A stretch of 64,000 nt of DNA from assembly GCF_042477335.2 (NCBI RefSeq), contig NC_091262.1, positions 70,976,001-71,040,000 on the forward strand, written 5' to 3'. The number at the start of each line of letters is the position of its first letter. The stretch's first letter is position 1. The DNA is from Ovis canadensis. Its lineage: Eukaryota; Chordata; Mammalia; Artiodactyla; Bovidae. Under the pieces are notes generated by a model. That model had not been told where the DNA came from, did not search any database, and saw only the letters and a program-made list of their open reading frames with translations. Positions 46,001-54,924 of this stretch are shown here, piece after piece. The position numbers and the translations under genes are program-made.

Positions 46001-49000
46001 ACTGGCTCACCAGTTCTTCTAGAAGGTCAATGCTTATGTGGGAGGAATTCCGGGGTGAACTCTCAGATGGTGGCAGGCCACTGGAGTAGGGCAGCTGGCC
46101 ATACAGACTACTGGGAGCACCCCCCACCCCCACCCCCTCCTCTGCACATCCCAAGGGCTGGCCCCACAAGCGGTACTTGAGGCCCAAGCCTTCAGCAGCC
46201 ACCTAATGTGACCTCTGTCAGGACAGCCCTGATGGACTTACCTATTTGACCACCTAGGTCCTTTCATAGCTGGAGGGGATAAACATCTCTAATTTAGAGC
46301 CTACGGGTCAAGATAACATCCTGCAAGCACAGGAAGGCTGGACACATCCAGGGTTCCAGGGGGCAGAGCCACAACGCTCGCAGGACGAGCTTATTCGCTA
46401 ACCTCTCACCAGGGGCTAGGTCTGTGTTCAGTGCTGGGGATGTGCCGCCAACTTTTGGCTCCCAATCACCTTGCGCGCTAGGGCTCTGACCAAAGAGGAC
46501 ACAGAGACCCGGAGAGAACAGGTAGGTGGCCCAAAGCCGCAGAACTTTGTGAGTTTGAACCTGAGTCTGATTCCAAAGCCTGGGCAGACTCTCCAGGACA
46601 GTTGGCCCTGAGAGACAGAGCCAGTCCTGCCTCAGCCATTCCTCACCCGCCTGGATCCCGGTTCTTTTCGCCGAGTCAGCCTAAGACTGGGGTGTCGTCA
46701 GGCCTGCGAGGCCCCTACTCACCTTGTTCCCATACTGCATGACGTGGCTGGTGTTGGTGTGGGATTTCACCACCTGGTACTGCTTGTGGAGGGTCTCTTT
46801 GGTCAAATCCTCCTGCAAAAATGAAAACGTTTCAAGCCCTCTGACCCTCGCAGCTGACAGCTAAGCCTCCACCGAACAGCTGGCCCCCTGACGGCTCACC
46901 ACGTCTGAATCTTCCATCCAATTGACGCTGTACCAGTCCCCCAGGAATGTGGCCCGCTCGTCATCGTAGTAACAGGCGAAGGAAAACTCCGTGGGGCTGG
47001 CAGCCGTAGTTGCATAAACTGCAAGGAATTAAAGACATCTGTCAGTCATGTTTTATCCTCAGCTGTCTGAGGGTTCCCCTGGAAGCTTGAGTTCCTCCTC
47101 CTTTCCTGGTGTAATCAAAGCATGTCCCCTGTGATCAACTCAAGGAGAACAGGGAGACCCCCTACATCCAGCCCTGTTCACTCAGTTACAGTAACTCATC
47201 TAAAATGAAAGGTGGAGGAAAGAGAAGCCAAATGACAGACACTGGCTACAGTGAGCAACCAGGCCTGCTTAATGGGACATCAAGCTGCTTTGGAAAAGTG
47301 CTAAGAGATCAGAATAGCTGAATCTTGGAAGGATATGGACCTCATTTCATTTCCAGAGAAAAAGAACATTTACTAATATTAGAGAAACATTTAGGTTGAC
47401 TGAATCTATGAGCTACCACTTACTATCTAGCTACCATGGACTCAGAGCTATGCTGGATAAATGTCATCACTTAAAATGTAACTCTGCAAAAAAAAAAAAA
47501 AAGTGTAACTCTCCCAACAGACACTGTCTTTATCCCCATTTTACAGATGGGGATAACTGAGAGTAAAAGAGGATAAGTCATCTGTCCAAGATTAGATAGC
47601 CAGCAAACAACACATTGCAAAGGACAGAGGCCAGTCCAGAGACTATAATTGTGGACTTAGGCAGCCCTACTAGACCCTGGCAGAACATCACAGAGCAATA
47701 TCACATCACCCCCTGACCACTAATCCTCCAGGAGTAGAAGCCCAGAGCTGCCCACAGGTATCCCCCTACTTCTAGGCACGAGGCTGCCCTAGGCCCCTGC
47801 TTCTGTAAGACACTTGGTTCTTCCCATAGGCAATCAGCAAATGTCCATTTTCACTGCAGAGCACAGTGCTCACCCAGCCCAGCTCAGAGGTCACTGTGCC
47901 CACCACCTACCATTGATGTCGGGTGGCAGGTGGTTCATCATGGACCCAGACTCACAGGCTTCAATGTAGAACACCATCTAGGAGGCAAATGAGACAAGTG
48001 AACTCCCCCTGACCAGGCACAGACCTCTCATCAAGGCCACTTTGGCTCTGCCCACTCTCTTGACCCATTTCTCAAGAGACTTTCACTTTGGGGAGACACC
48101 TGTGCTGTAAGTCTGACACTGTTTCCACTGTTTCCCCATCTATTTCCCATGAAGTGATGGGACCGGATGCCATGATCTTCGTTTTCTGAATGTTGAGCTT
48201 TAAGCCAACTTTTTCACTCTCCTCTTTCACTTTCATCAAGAGGCTTTTTAGTTCCTCTTCACTTTCTGCCATAAGGGTGGTGTCATCTGCATATCTGAGG
48301 TTATTGATATTTCTCCCGGCAATACTGCAGATGGTGACTGCAGCCATGAAATTAAGACGCTTACTCCTTGGAAGAAAAGTTATGACCTACCTAGATAGCA
48401 TATTCAAAAGCAGAGTCATTACTTTGCCGACTAAGGTCCGTCTAGTCGAGGCTATGGTTTTTCCTGTGGTCATGTATGGATGTGAGAGTTGGACTGTGAA
48501 GAAGGCTGAGTGCCGAAGAATTGATGCTTTTGAACTGTGGTGTTGGAGAAGACTCTCAAAAGTCCCTTGGACTGCAAAGAGATCCAACCAGTCCATTCAG
48601 AAGGAGACCAGCCCTGGGATTTCTCTGGAAGGAATGATGCTAAAGCTTAAACTCCAGTACTTTGGCCACCTCATGCGAAGAGTTGACTTATTGGAAAAGA
48701 CTCTGATGCTGGGAGGGATTGGGAGCAGGAGGAGAACGGGACGACAGAGGATGAGATGGCTGGATGGCATCACTGACTCGATGGGTGTGAGTCTGAGTGA
48801 ACTCCGGGAGTTGGTGATGGACAAGGAGGCCTGGCGTGCTGCAATTCATGGGGTCACAAAGAGTGGGACAGGACTGAGCGACTGAACTGAACTGAACTGT
48901 GCTGTAAGAAGCTGCTTCCAGAGGCTATGGATGCTGCTGTCATACAAACCAGAAGGACTTAAATTTGGTATGGCTAGTAGCAGCAGTAGTGGTTGCACAG

Positions 49001-52000
49001 TCCTGTCTGACTCTCTGCAACCCCACAGACTATAGCCCACCAGGCTCCTCTGTCCATAGAATTCTCTAAGCAAGAACACTGCAGTGGATTGTCATTCCCT
49101 TCTCCAGAGGATCTTCCCGACCCAGGGATCGAACCCAGGCATCCTGCACTGCAGGCAGATTCTTTATCATCTGAGCTACAGGGAATATCCTTGTGTGTGG
49201 CTATAAAATAACATGATCTATCCGTTGAAATAATGAAGGAAAAATGGAGCCACACATGATGCTAAGGAAAACTGATTTTCCATCCAATGCAGTGTACAAT
49301 TTTCAGGAGCAAAACACGTTACTCACACAAACATGCCAGAGCTATGCAGATTCCATACAGGGTGCAAAAGGGGCTAGAGAGGGCCAAAGGGAGAATAAGG
49401 TGGTATTTTCCTCTCCAACTGCCCCAGACTGGTGACAATCCTAGAAAGAGCAATCTCCAAAGTGTCCCTGGGCTAGGAGCATTGTTGGAAAAGCAGACCC
49501 TCAGCCAGCCTCCCCCCGCCCCCCCGAAACACTGAGCCAAATGCTGGGGGTGGGGTCCATACTGTGTTTTTTGTTATTTTAACTTAATTTATATTTTTGA
49601 CTGCACTGGGTCTTTGTTGCTGTGTGCAGGCTTTCTCTAGTTAAAGTGGGAGGGCTTCTCATTGCAGTAGCTTCTCTTGTTGTAACGCCTGGGCTCTAGA
49701 GCTCAGGGCGGCAGTTGTAGCACACACACTTAGTTGCTCCCAGGCACATGGGATTGTCCTGGACCAGGGATCCAACCCGTGTCCCGGCAGTGGCAGGCAG
49801 ATTCTCAACCACTGGACCACTAGCAAAGTCCCCACACTGTATTTTAACAAGATTGCCAGTGATTCTGACCTAACAGCTGAAGCTTTAAGAATCACAAAAA
49901 GGTTATTCCTGGGAGATCAGAGGTCAAGACTGACACAAAGGACACCTACCCCCTCCCAAAAAAACACAGCCAGTCCAGAGTTAGAAAGCCCATCACAGCA
50001 CCACGGGCTCTGCTTCCACTGCCTCCCTCACATCCCTTCCCCAAGGCCACCCCAAGCACTGACATTACCTTTTGGTACCTCTTGTGTTCGTACATGTAAC
50101 GGATGGTCTTATTTAGGTCCTCTACATGAAGCTGAAAGGTAAGAATACGGACACTCAGACCAAACACATCAAGAGAAACCATGTGCTAGATAACCCACTA
50201 ATCAAGCCCTAGTGATACCTTATAAATTCTTATTTAGAAATCCTTAGAGCTAACCATGGTGCACAGCATCATCCCAGAGTGTCGTCAAGGGCTTTGTTTA
50301 CATGCAGAGGTACTTCCTTATCACTTTGTCCAGAGCACTCAGGGGCTGTGTTCTACGACTGCGTCTCGTGCAGGCACCCAAGTTCGGGGACAGCGACTGA
50401 TACTGTGATGTCAGCAGACACACAGGGAAAACTTGCCAGAAGAGATGCCTCTGGATAGATTTCAAGCTGCTAAATGCAGCCCCACACTCACCAGCTGCAC
50501 ACAAACCACCCCGTAGAACATTAGAGACACACATCACAGGTGTACTGCCAACACGGAGGTTTTGTTTCCCATTCTCCCTGCTTGCCTTTTTTTTTTTTTT
50601 TGGCTACCCTTCTCAGCTTGTAGGATCTTATTTCCCTGACCAGGGATTGAACCCGGGCCCTTGGCAGTGAGAGTGCAGAGGCAGAACCTCTGGGAGTACC
50701 CCATGGCTTGTTTCTAAAACACTAAGAAACTCACTTCTTCGTCAGGAAACACCAGTATCCCAGTGGCTCCATGATCCGTGAAGTAAACGAACACGTGGTC
50801 CTTGGGGCCACTGCCAAGAGACACACAGACAAGCATGAGAGTCGAAGTGGGCCATTTCCTATTTCCGCCTCCGTGTCTCTGAAAAGTCACCCCAATCAAA
50901 AAACTTAAGGAGAAGCCTGAGGATTACAGTCTCTCAACCAGGTAGGAGGAGGAGCACAAGAGACCGCTGTCTGGCTTGTTCCCTTTGATCCCACTGAATA
51001 CTACTCTGAACCAAGAGGCATATCCCAGAGCCTGGAAGGCCAGGACTCAGCAGACAGCCCAGGGTGATCGGTAGAGTGGGGGCCTGTAGCCCCTGGGCCT
51101 CACCCCAGGCAGCCACACTCTCCTACTAGATATCCCCAAAATGAGGAAGGGAGCCAGGACCTGGCGCCAAACGTGGTCCTGCAATTCCGACTGCCCTCCA
51201 GGGCCCTCAGCCTGCACACAGCCTGGGACGCCCACTGGTGCTCCCTCACTTAAGGGCCCTGTTCCAAGATGGCAGAGATGTAAGAACTCACTGGGAAGCA
51301 ACCTGGTTCATCCCACTCAGACATCCCTCTCTGCTCTAACTCACGCAAGCTACCCATGTCCAGGTCTCCCCTCAGATACGAGAGGAGCAGCACCAGCTGC
51401 CTAGTATCTGAAGCCATGCTCCTGAGCTCCCTGACATTACGTCAAAATGCTTCATAAAGAGATGCTACACGAGACATCCCTCACCCATGGAGAGCAGGGC
51501 AAGCACCGAGGTGAGTTTTCTCCAACATGGAGGTTTATCAATGTCCTCCTCTCACTGGGCTGACCTGCCATCAGAGCACAAGGTCGAGGGGAGGCTGGGT
51601 GGGGGTCCTTCAACCTGACTGGCCGCAGAGCTTCACACTCGTCTCAGGGTGTTTCGATAGACTAGTAGCAGGTTTAAGCGATGGAGAACACTTCATTAAG
51701 AGTAACAAGGGACCCTGGATCATAGGGTTAATTTGTTACAGAAATGGCTGCTGAAAGAAGCCACAGGTTCTGTGCAGGCTGTCAGGACAAAGGTCCCCAC
51801 GCTGCAATCTCTCACCAGTAAACAGGCCGGAAGCAAGAACAAGGCCTGTATGAATTCTCGATTCTGGAGTACCAGGTCATTCAGAAAACAGGGTCAGCCA
51901 TAAACAGACGTTACCTCTTTAAGACCTTTCCAGATCCTATGCCCTTCACTGCTTCTGCATCACCTCTCAACACAGCAAGGAAATTCTCCGGGGTGACATT

Positions 52001-54648
52001 CTACGAAAAATTGGGAGTCAAAATCAGATGCAGCAGACACTTCAAACCAGTGCGGGTGCTGAGTCTGTAGCAGAGGGCCCAGGCCATGACCACACACCTC
52101 CAAGGCTTAAGGATGAAGGGCAAACACTCTGCCACCAAGAAAGACCCAAAGCAAGGTCAGTGTTGCTGGCACACGTGCATGACCTTGTCTCAAGCATTGT
52201 CTTGTCTTTGGCTGATGCCGTTCAGCAAGCCTGCCATTCCTTCTTGACCATTATAAAGCCCAGGAGGAAAAACCCAAAGATGCTGGGAGGGAGGGACAAA
52301 CAGCAGAGGAAGAACACGTGGCCTCAGAGAGACAACAAAGATGGAGACGGAAACTTCAGTGCCGACCTTTGCAACTGGCTTGCCTCCTCAAAGGCTGAAT
52401 CCCAAAAACACCCCTTAAAGGCAACTTTGTAAAATGATAACTGATTATTAAAAAAAAATTACAGAAAAGCACAGAGGAAAGAAGATAAATCACCAGAAAT
52501 TCCACCACCTAAATTTTGGACATTTCCTTAAATAAGTCTGTGGAAACAATTTCATAAAAATGGGATCAGCTATCTCATATGAATGATGCATCTGATTTAA
52601 TTGTTCTTGAATTTAAAAGAGAAAAATAAAACTGGAAGAACTGCCAAATTTCACAGAAATGTTTCTCTCTCACAAGGAATATTAGTTCCTAAAAGATTCC
52701 ACTGAAATTAAGAAAAAGAGGGTATGAAATCCAGGAGGCTAATGAAATTATAGTGTTTTTAAAAATGTACCAATGTACTGAGTTGGCCAAAAAGTTGTTC
52801 GGTTAAGGAATATATTGTTTAATAAAGTTCATTGTGAAAATGAAAAATGTCTTTTATTTTTATTTAAACCGAACAAACTTTTTGGCCAACCCAATATATA
52901 CCCTCAATCAATTGAGATGGATACAATTCTTTGGAAGTGATATACTATTATAATAATGGTGGGAAACTATCTCAGCAAAATCCAGAGATACTACTTTGTA
53001 CCAGGGCTGGCATTTCAGAAAGCTGATTTTCAGAAAAGGACACAAATAATTTATAATCAGATTAATGGCAGTATCTTAAGAAAATCAGGTATTATAGAAA
53101 GAAACTATTGAGATTTAAAGTATAATAAAACTAGAAATAAAAGATTGGTAGGCTACCATTAACATTTTTTTTCTTTTCTCTCTGCTTTCTTTCAAAATTC
53201 ACAGAAATTATGCCTCAGGCACAAATCTCAACATAAACACAAAACGTTGGCCAGAAATCCGTCTAATGAGGTCCTGATTCCAGAAGAACAAGAAAGAGGG
53301 GGAAATCATCATTGAAACGAAGCAGACCCTGCCGGCTCTGACCCCGCGCTCTGCCTCACCTCGCCCGTGTAGTCCTTCGGCACCCCGTGGTACACGTCTG
53401 AGCCGTTGGGCCTGTTGATCACAATTCCTGGGGTGGGATTCCTGAAAATCAAAGGATGCAGTGAAGCACACAATTCTATATATCTCTGAAATCTGCATCT
53501 TCATAAATATGTTCCGGTTATGCATAAAAAGACTAAACAGTCATGACTGTCACAGACACTTCTCATCACCCACCCAGGTCCCCAACACGTGGTTTTAGTA
53601 GCCCAAGGGTCTTGGGATCCCACAAGTCCTGGCCAGAGCAGTGAAGGGCTGAGCTCTGTAAACTGAGGACAGGAGGCCAGGCCCCTGTGTGCCTGGCCTC
53701 CTGCTGGACACCAGCTTGCATCTTGGAGGGGAGATCTCATCAAGAGATCTCTCAGAGAAAACCTACTTTCAGAGAGAGAACAGAAAACAAGGCTTTGATG
53801 CAAGAGCTTAGGCATTAAAGCTCAGAATGTGTTAAGAACAATCATGTGATCATCGGAAAGGCCACAGTTAGGAACTGAGGAGCTATGAGACTAGAACAGG
53901 TTAGAGTCAGACCTGTACCTGCTGCTGCTTATTTTTTGGCGGGGGGAGGAAAGGGTGAGCCACTTGGCATGTGGGATCTAGCTCTCTGACCAGGGACTGA
54001 GCCCCCTGCACAGAAGCTCGGAGTGTTAACCAATGGTTAACCAGTGAGTGTTAACCAGGGAAGCCCCCATACCTGCTGTTTCTGATCTCAAGAAATCAGA
54101 TAAGCAGGCATGAGAGAACAGTCTGGAAAATTAAATTCAGCAATTTTTTAAAAAAGGAAATAGGTATAGAAAGAAGGGTGGGAGGATCTAAGCTACAAAG
54201 GAGCCTCTTGTGCACAGGCCTCCAAAGCGCCCCGGCACAGAGCTCAGGAACAAGTACTGCAGAACCTAGTAATGAGTTAGTTCTCTAAGCCGAGAGGGAA
54301 CCCATGCGTTAAAGCCTTGCAAAGCCCGAGCTTCAGCACCTTCACTACCATTTGCTATGTCCCTGACATTGCTGGGTTCTACCAAGTTATGGTCAAAGCT
54401 CTACATGAAGTTGGTGGGTGGAATTTCAGCTGGGACTCAGCTTACATTCTAATGTTAGGCTGCCCAACCAAGAATTCCTGAGAATCCATGTGTATTTTTT
54501 AAAACGCTCTAAAGTTCCTCACCATCAAGTTCAAAGCCCTCCATACTCACTGGTGGGAGTCGGCGATGTCGTCATACATCATCACGATGACCTGCTCATC
54601 AGGGATCCCGTTTCGGTGAACGATCTGGTAGGCGTGGCATGCATCTGC
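39989..54648 (-). CDS. LGMN: LGMN (legumain), twelve 3' coding exons
   Basis: Legumain is a lysosomal C13-family cysteine endopeptidase that cuts after asparagine (and, at low pH, aspartate) and processes antigens, cathepsins and TLRs (family knowledge). Joined on the minus strand: 54648-54551, 53441-53360, 52000-51915, 50810-50735, 50131-50069, 47977-47911, 47018-46900, 46812-46723, 44670-44470, 42631-42461, 40389-40322 and 40031-39989. All phases agree, giving 387 residues plus TGA, exactly human residues 47-433. Human numbering is used throughout. Catalytic His148 (TDHG) and Cys189 (EACES) are intact, as are Glu187, Asp147, Asp231, the RGD at 118-120, the sequons at Asn91, 167, 263 and 272, and the Asn323 activation cleavage site. 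Odd residues: Phe at 215 and 217, Asn at 107, DSHQ at 76-79. The signal-peptide exon is outside the window. It could be LGMN itself or a close paralogue. Confidence 0.95.
40322..40389 (-). CDS. LGMN: LGMN exon, residues 398-419
   Basis: A 68-bp exon reading [20 protein letters not shown], then ID and two bases of an Arg codon. The acceptor AG is at 40391-40390 and the donor GT at 40321-40320. Arg replaces the His seen in human YEYALRHLY. Confidence 0.95.
40490..40615 (+). mobile_element. CHR-type SINE
   Basis: Opening GGGACTTCCCTAGATGTCCA and a poly(A) tail at 40605-40620; in a LGMN intron. Confidence 0.8.
41146..41345 (+). mobile_element. Bov-tA SINE
   Basis: Plus-strand copy, antisense to LGMN. 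Confidence 0.8.
41590..41815. repeat. Old hAT-like repeat
   Basis: Recognised by TTTGGCAAACTTTTCAGTCA and AAAACTTTATTTATAAAA, the two ends of a common mammalian DNA-transposon fossil. The 3' motif is duplicated in tandem. Confidence 0.5.
42461..42631 (-). CDS. LGMN: LGMN exon, residues 341-397
   Basis: A 171-bp exon starting [18 protein letters not shown] and ending [11 protein letters not shown]. It encodes the core of the C-terminal prodomain that caps the active site in prolegumain. Acceptor AG is at 42633-42632 and donor GT at 42460-42459. Both ends fall between codons. Confidence 0.95.
42632..44469 (-). other. LGMN: LGMN intron
   Basis: Contains an old interspersed repeat with degenerate DNA-transposon character (about 43165-43640), a poly(T) run near 43726-43740 and no recognisable ruminant SINE. 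Confidence 0.55.
43165..43640. repeat. Old DNA-transposon-like repeat
   Basis: Ends resemble inverted copies (GACCAGCAGTTTTCAACTTG at the left; GAGAACTGTTGTATTACA at the right). Confidence 0.45.
44470..44670 (-). CDS. LGMN: LGMN exon, residues 274-340 with activation site
   Basis: A 201-bp exon starting [20 protein letters not shown] and ending [11 protein letters not shown]. It holds the linker between protease and prodomain: the basic MKRK stretch and Asn323-Asp324, where prolegumain self-cleaves to release the activation peptide. Splice sites are GT at 44469-44468 and AG at 44672-44671. Confidence 0.95.
45291..45505 (-). mobile_element. Bov-tA SINE
   Basis: Minus-strand copy, same strand as LGMN. 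Confidence 0.8.
45555..45670 (+). mobile_element. CHR-type SINE
   Basis: Contains TTAAGACTTCACACTCCCAA and the GGTTCAATCCCGGGTCAGGG box. Confidence 0.75.
46723..46812 (-). CDS. LGMN: LGMN exon, residues 244-273
   Basis: A 90-bp exon reading [20 protein letters not shown] through HVMQYGNK. It carries the Asn263 sequon (NTS) and the start of the Asn272 sequon, which is completed by Ser274 in the next exon. The next intron toward the 5' end is only 87 bp. Confidence 0.95.
46900..47018 (-). CDS. LGMN: LGMN exon, residues 205-243, substrate-pocket strand
   Basis: A 119-bp exon whose first two bases complete Val204. It reads [20 protein letters not shown] then [19 protein letters not shown]. In human numbering positions 215 and 217 are Phe here, against Ser and Tyr in human. 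Asp231 and Cys219 are kept. The donor GT (46899-46898) and acceptor AG (47020-47019) are normal, so the change is not a splice artefact. Confidence 0.95.
47019..47910 (-). other. LGMN: LGMN intron
   Basis: About 0.9 kb with an A run at 47488-47502 and a MIR-like segment (about 47500-47620). Nothing else is recognised. Confidence 0.6.
47911..47977 (-). CDS. LGMN: LGMN exon, residues 182-203 with catalytic Cys189
   Basis: A 67-bp exon reading [20 protein letters not shown], then IN and the first base of Val204. It contains the nucleophile Cys189 and Glu187 of the S1 pocket. The acceptor AG is at 47979-47978 and the donor GT at 47910-47909. A BovB insertion begins about 120-135 bases upstream of the exon (48100-48908). 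Confidence 0.96.
48100..48908 (+). mobile_element. BovB LINE, 5'-inverted insertion with 12-bp target duplication
   Basis: The repeat CTGTGCTGTAAG lies at 48100-48111 and 48897-48908. Between them, 48345-48896 is the BovB 3' end in sense, ending in ACTGA repeats, while 48112-48345 is the adjoining upstream BovB in antisense; the minus strand there still reads the YADD core of the reverse transcriptase. This is the classic twin-priming structure. The insert is 785 bp and sits in a LGMN intron, antisense to the gene, with its edge about 120 bases from the catalytic-Cys exon. Not autonomous. Confidence 0.85.
48985..49190 (-). mobile_element. Bov-tA SINE
   Basis: Minus-strand copy just past the BovB insertion. 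Confidence 0.8.
49560..49835 (-). mobile_element. CHR-type SINE
   Basis: Antisense; ends at GGGACTTTGCTAGTGGTCCA on the minus strand. Confidence 0.75.
50069..50131 (-). CDS. LGMN: LGMN exon, residues 161-181
   Basis: A 63-bp exon reading [20 protein letters not shown] and a final Lys. The Asn167 glycosylation sequon is kept as NKT. Arg at 178 replaces human Met. Confidence 0.95.
50590..50702 (-). mobile_element. CHR-type SINE
   Basis: Antisense, with poly(A) tail (T run at 50589-50600) and a GGTTCAATCCCTGGTCAGGG box; it ends 33 bases from a LGMN donor site. Confidence 0.75.
50735..50810 (-). CDS. LGMN: LGMN exon, residues 136-160 with catalytic His148
   Basis: A 76-bp exon. The first base completes Ser135; it then reads [20 protein letters not shown] and FPDEE. 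The TDHG motif contains Asp147 (which forms a succinimide in human legumain and has been linked to ligase activity) and catalytic His148. Confidence 0.96.
50811..51914 (-). other. LGMN: LGMN intron
   Basis: About 1.1 kb with no recognised repeat or gene. Confidence 0.5.
51915..52000 (-). CDS. LGMN: LGMN exon, residues 107-134 with RGD
   Basis: An 86-bp exon starting [20 protein letters not shown] and ending SGKVLK plus two bases of Ser135. The RGD (118-120) matches the human integrin-type motif. Asn107 replaces human Asp107, giving an N-V-T triplet (followed by Pro). Confidence 0.95.
52001..53359 (-). other. LGMN: LGMN intron with a mariner MITE
   Basis: AT-rich sequence with a 117-bp mariner-type element (52778-52894). 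Otherwise unassigned. Confidence 0.6.
52776..52896. mobile_element. Mariner-type MITE
   Basis: The element is 52778-52894 (117 bp), with near-perfect inverted ends built on TTGGCCAAAAAGTTGTTCGG (left) and ACCGAACAAACTTTTTGGCC (right), flanked by TA on both sides. The short AT-rich interior has no coding capacity. It lies in a LGMN intron. Confidence 0.85.
53360..53441 (-). CDS. LGMN: LGMN exon, residues 80-106
   Basis: An 82-bp exon. The first base completes Gln79; it then reads [20 protein letters not shown] and PKDYTGE. It contains the Asn91 sequon (NGS). Donor GT is at 53359-53358 and acceptor AG at 53443-53442. Confidence 0.95.
53442..54550 (-). other. LGMN: LGMN intron
   Basis: Contains a CHR-type SINE (about 53930-54070) with a short local repeat of GTTAACCA units. 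Nothing gene-like is seen. Confidence 0.6.
53930..54070 (-). mobile_element. CHR-type SINE
   Basis: Antisense; ends GGGGCTTCCCTGGTTAACAC on the minus strand. Confidence 0.65.
54551..54648 (-). CDS. LGMN: LGMN exon, residues 47-79
   Basis: A 98-bp exon starting [20 protein letters not shown] and ending [10 protein letters not shown] plus two bases of Gln79. The acceptor AG is at 54650-54649 and the donor GT at 54550-54549. The segment at 76-79 reads DSHQ where human has YSED. The preceding exon (ending GWYNYRHQ in human) was not found up to 64000. Confidence 0.95.
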
Positions 54649-54879
54649 CTGGGAGAAGGGGTTTTGTCAAGTGTTAGATTTTGCCCAGAAGAAGCCAATT
54701 TGAGCGTTTTCAGGAGCAATGTGTTCTTTCTCATGGAAGACGTGCTGTGTCCCACTCCCTATTGGTCAGATCTTTAAATCAGTTTAAAACACATTCATTC
54801 ATCTTTTTCAGTGCAATTTTTAAAAATCCAGCCTTCACCATGAAACTCTCATCAGGCAGTCAGCGTAAAATGTGGACTA

Positions 54880-54880
<1 letters not shown>

Positions 54881-54923
<43 letters not shown>
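54881..54923. repeat. CT/CA microsatellite
   Basis: (TC)n followed by about 18 AC units. Confidence 0.9.

Positions 54924-54924
<1 letters not shown>

Larger units (their letters stand above)
44671..46722 (-). other. LGMN: LGMN intron
   Basis: Contains a Bov-tA SINE (45291-45505, antisense to the + strand), a CHR SINE (about 45555-45670) and a MIR-like piece (about 46400-46590). Nothing gene-like is seen. Confidence 0.6.
47978..50068 (-). other. LGMN: LGMN intron with BovB and SINE insertions
   Basis: Holds the inverted BovB insertion (48100-48908), a Bov-tA SINE (about 48985-49190) and a CHR-type SINE (about 49560-49835). No gene. Confidence 0.65.

Noticed and set aside
48072-48885. Reverse-transcriptase-like frames on both strands
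   Set aside because: They are the two halves of one inverted BovB insertion, not a host gene or an intact element.
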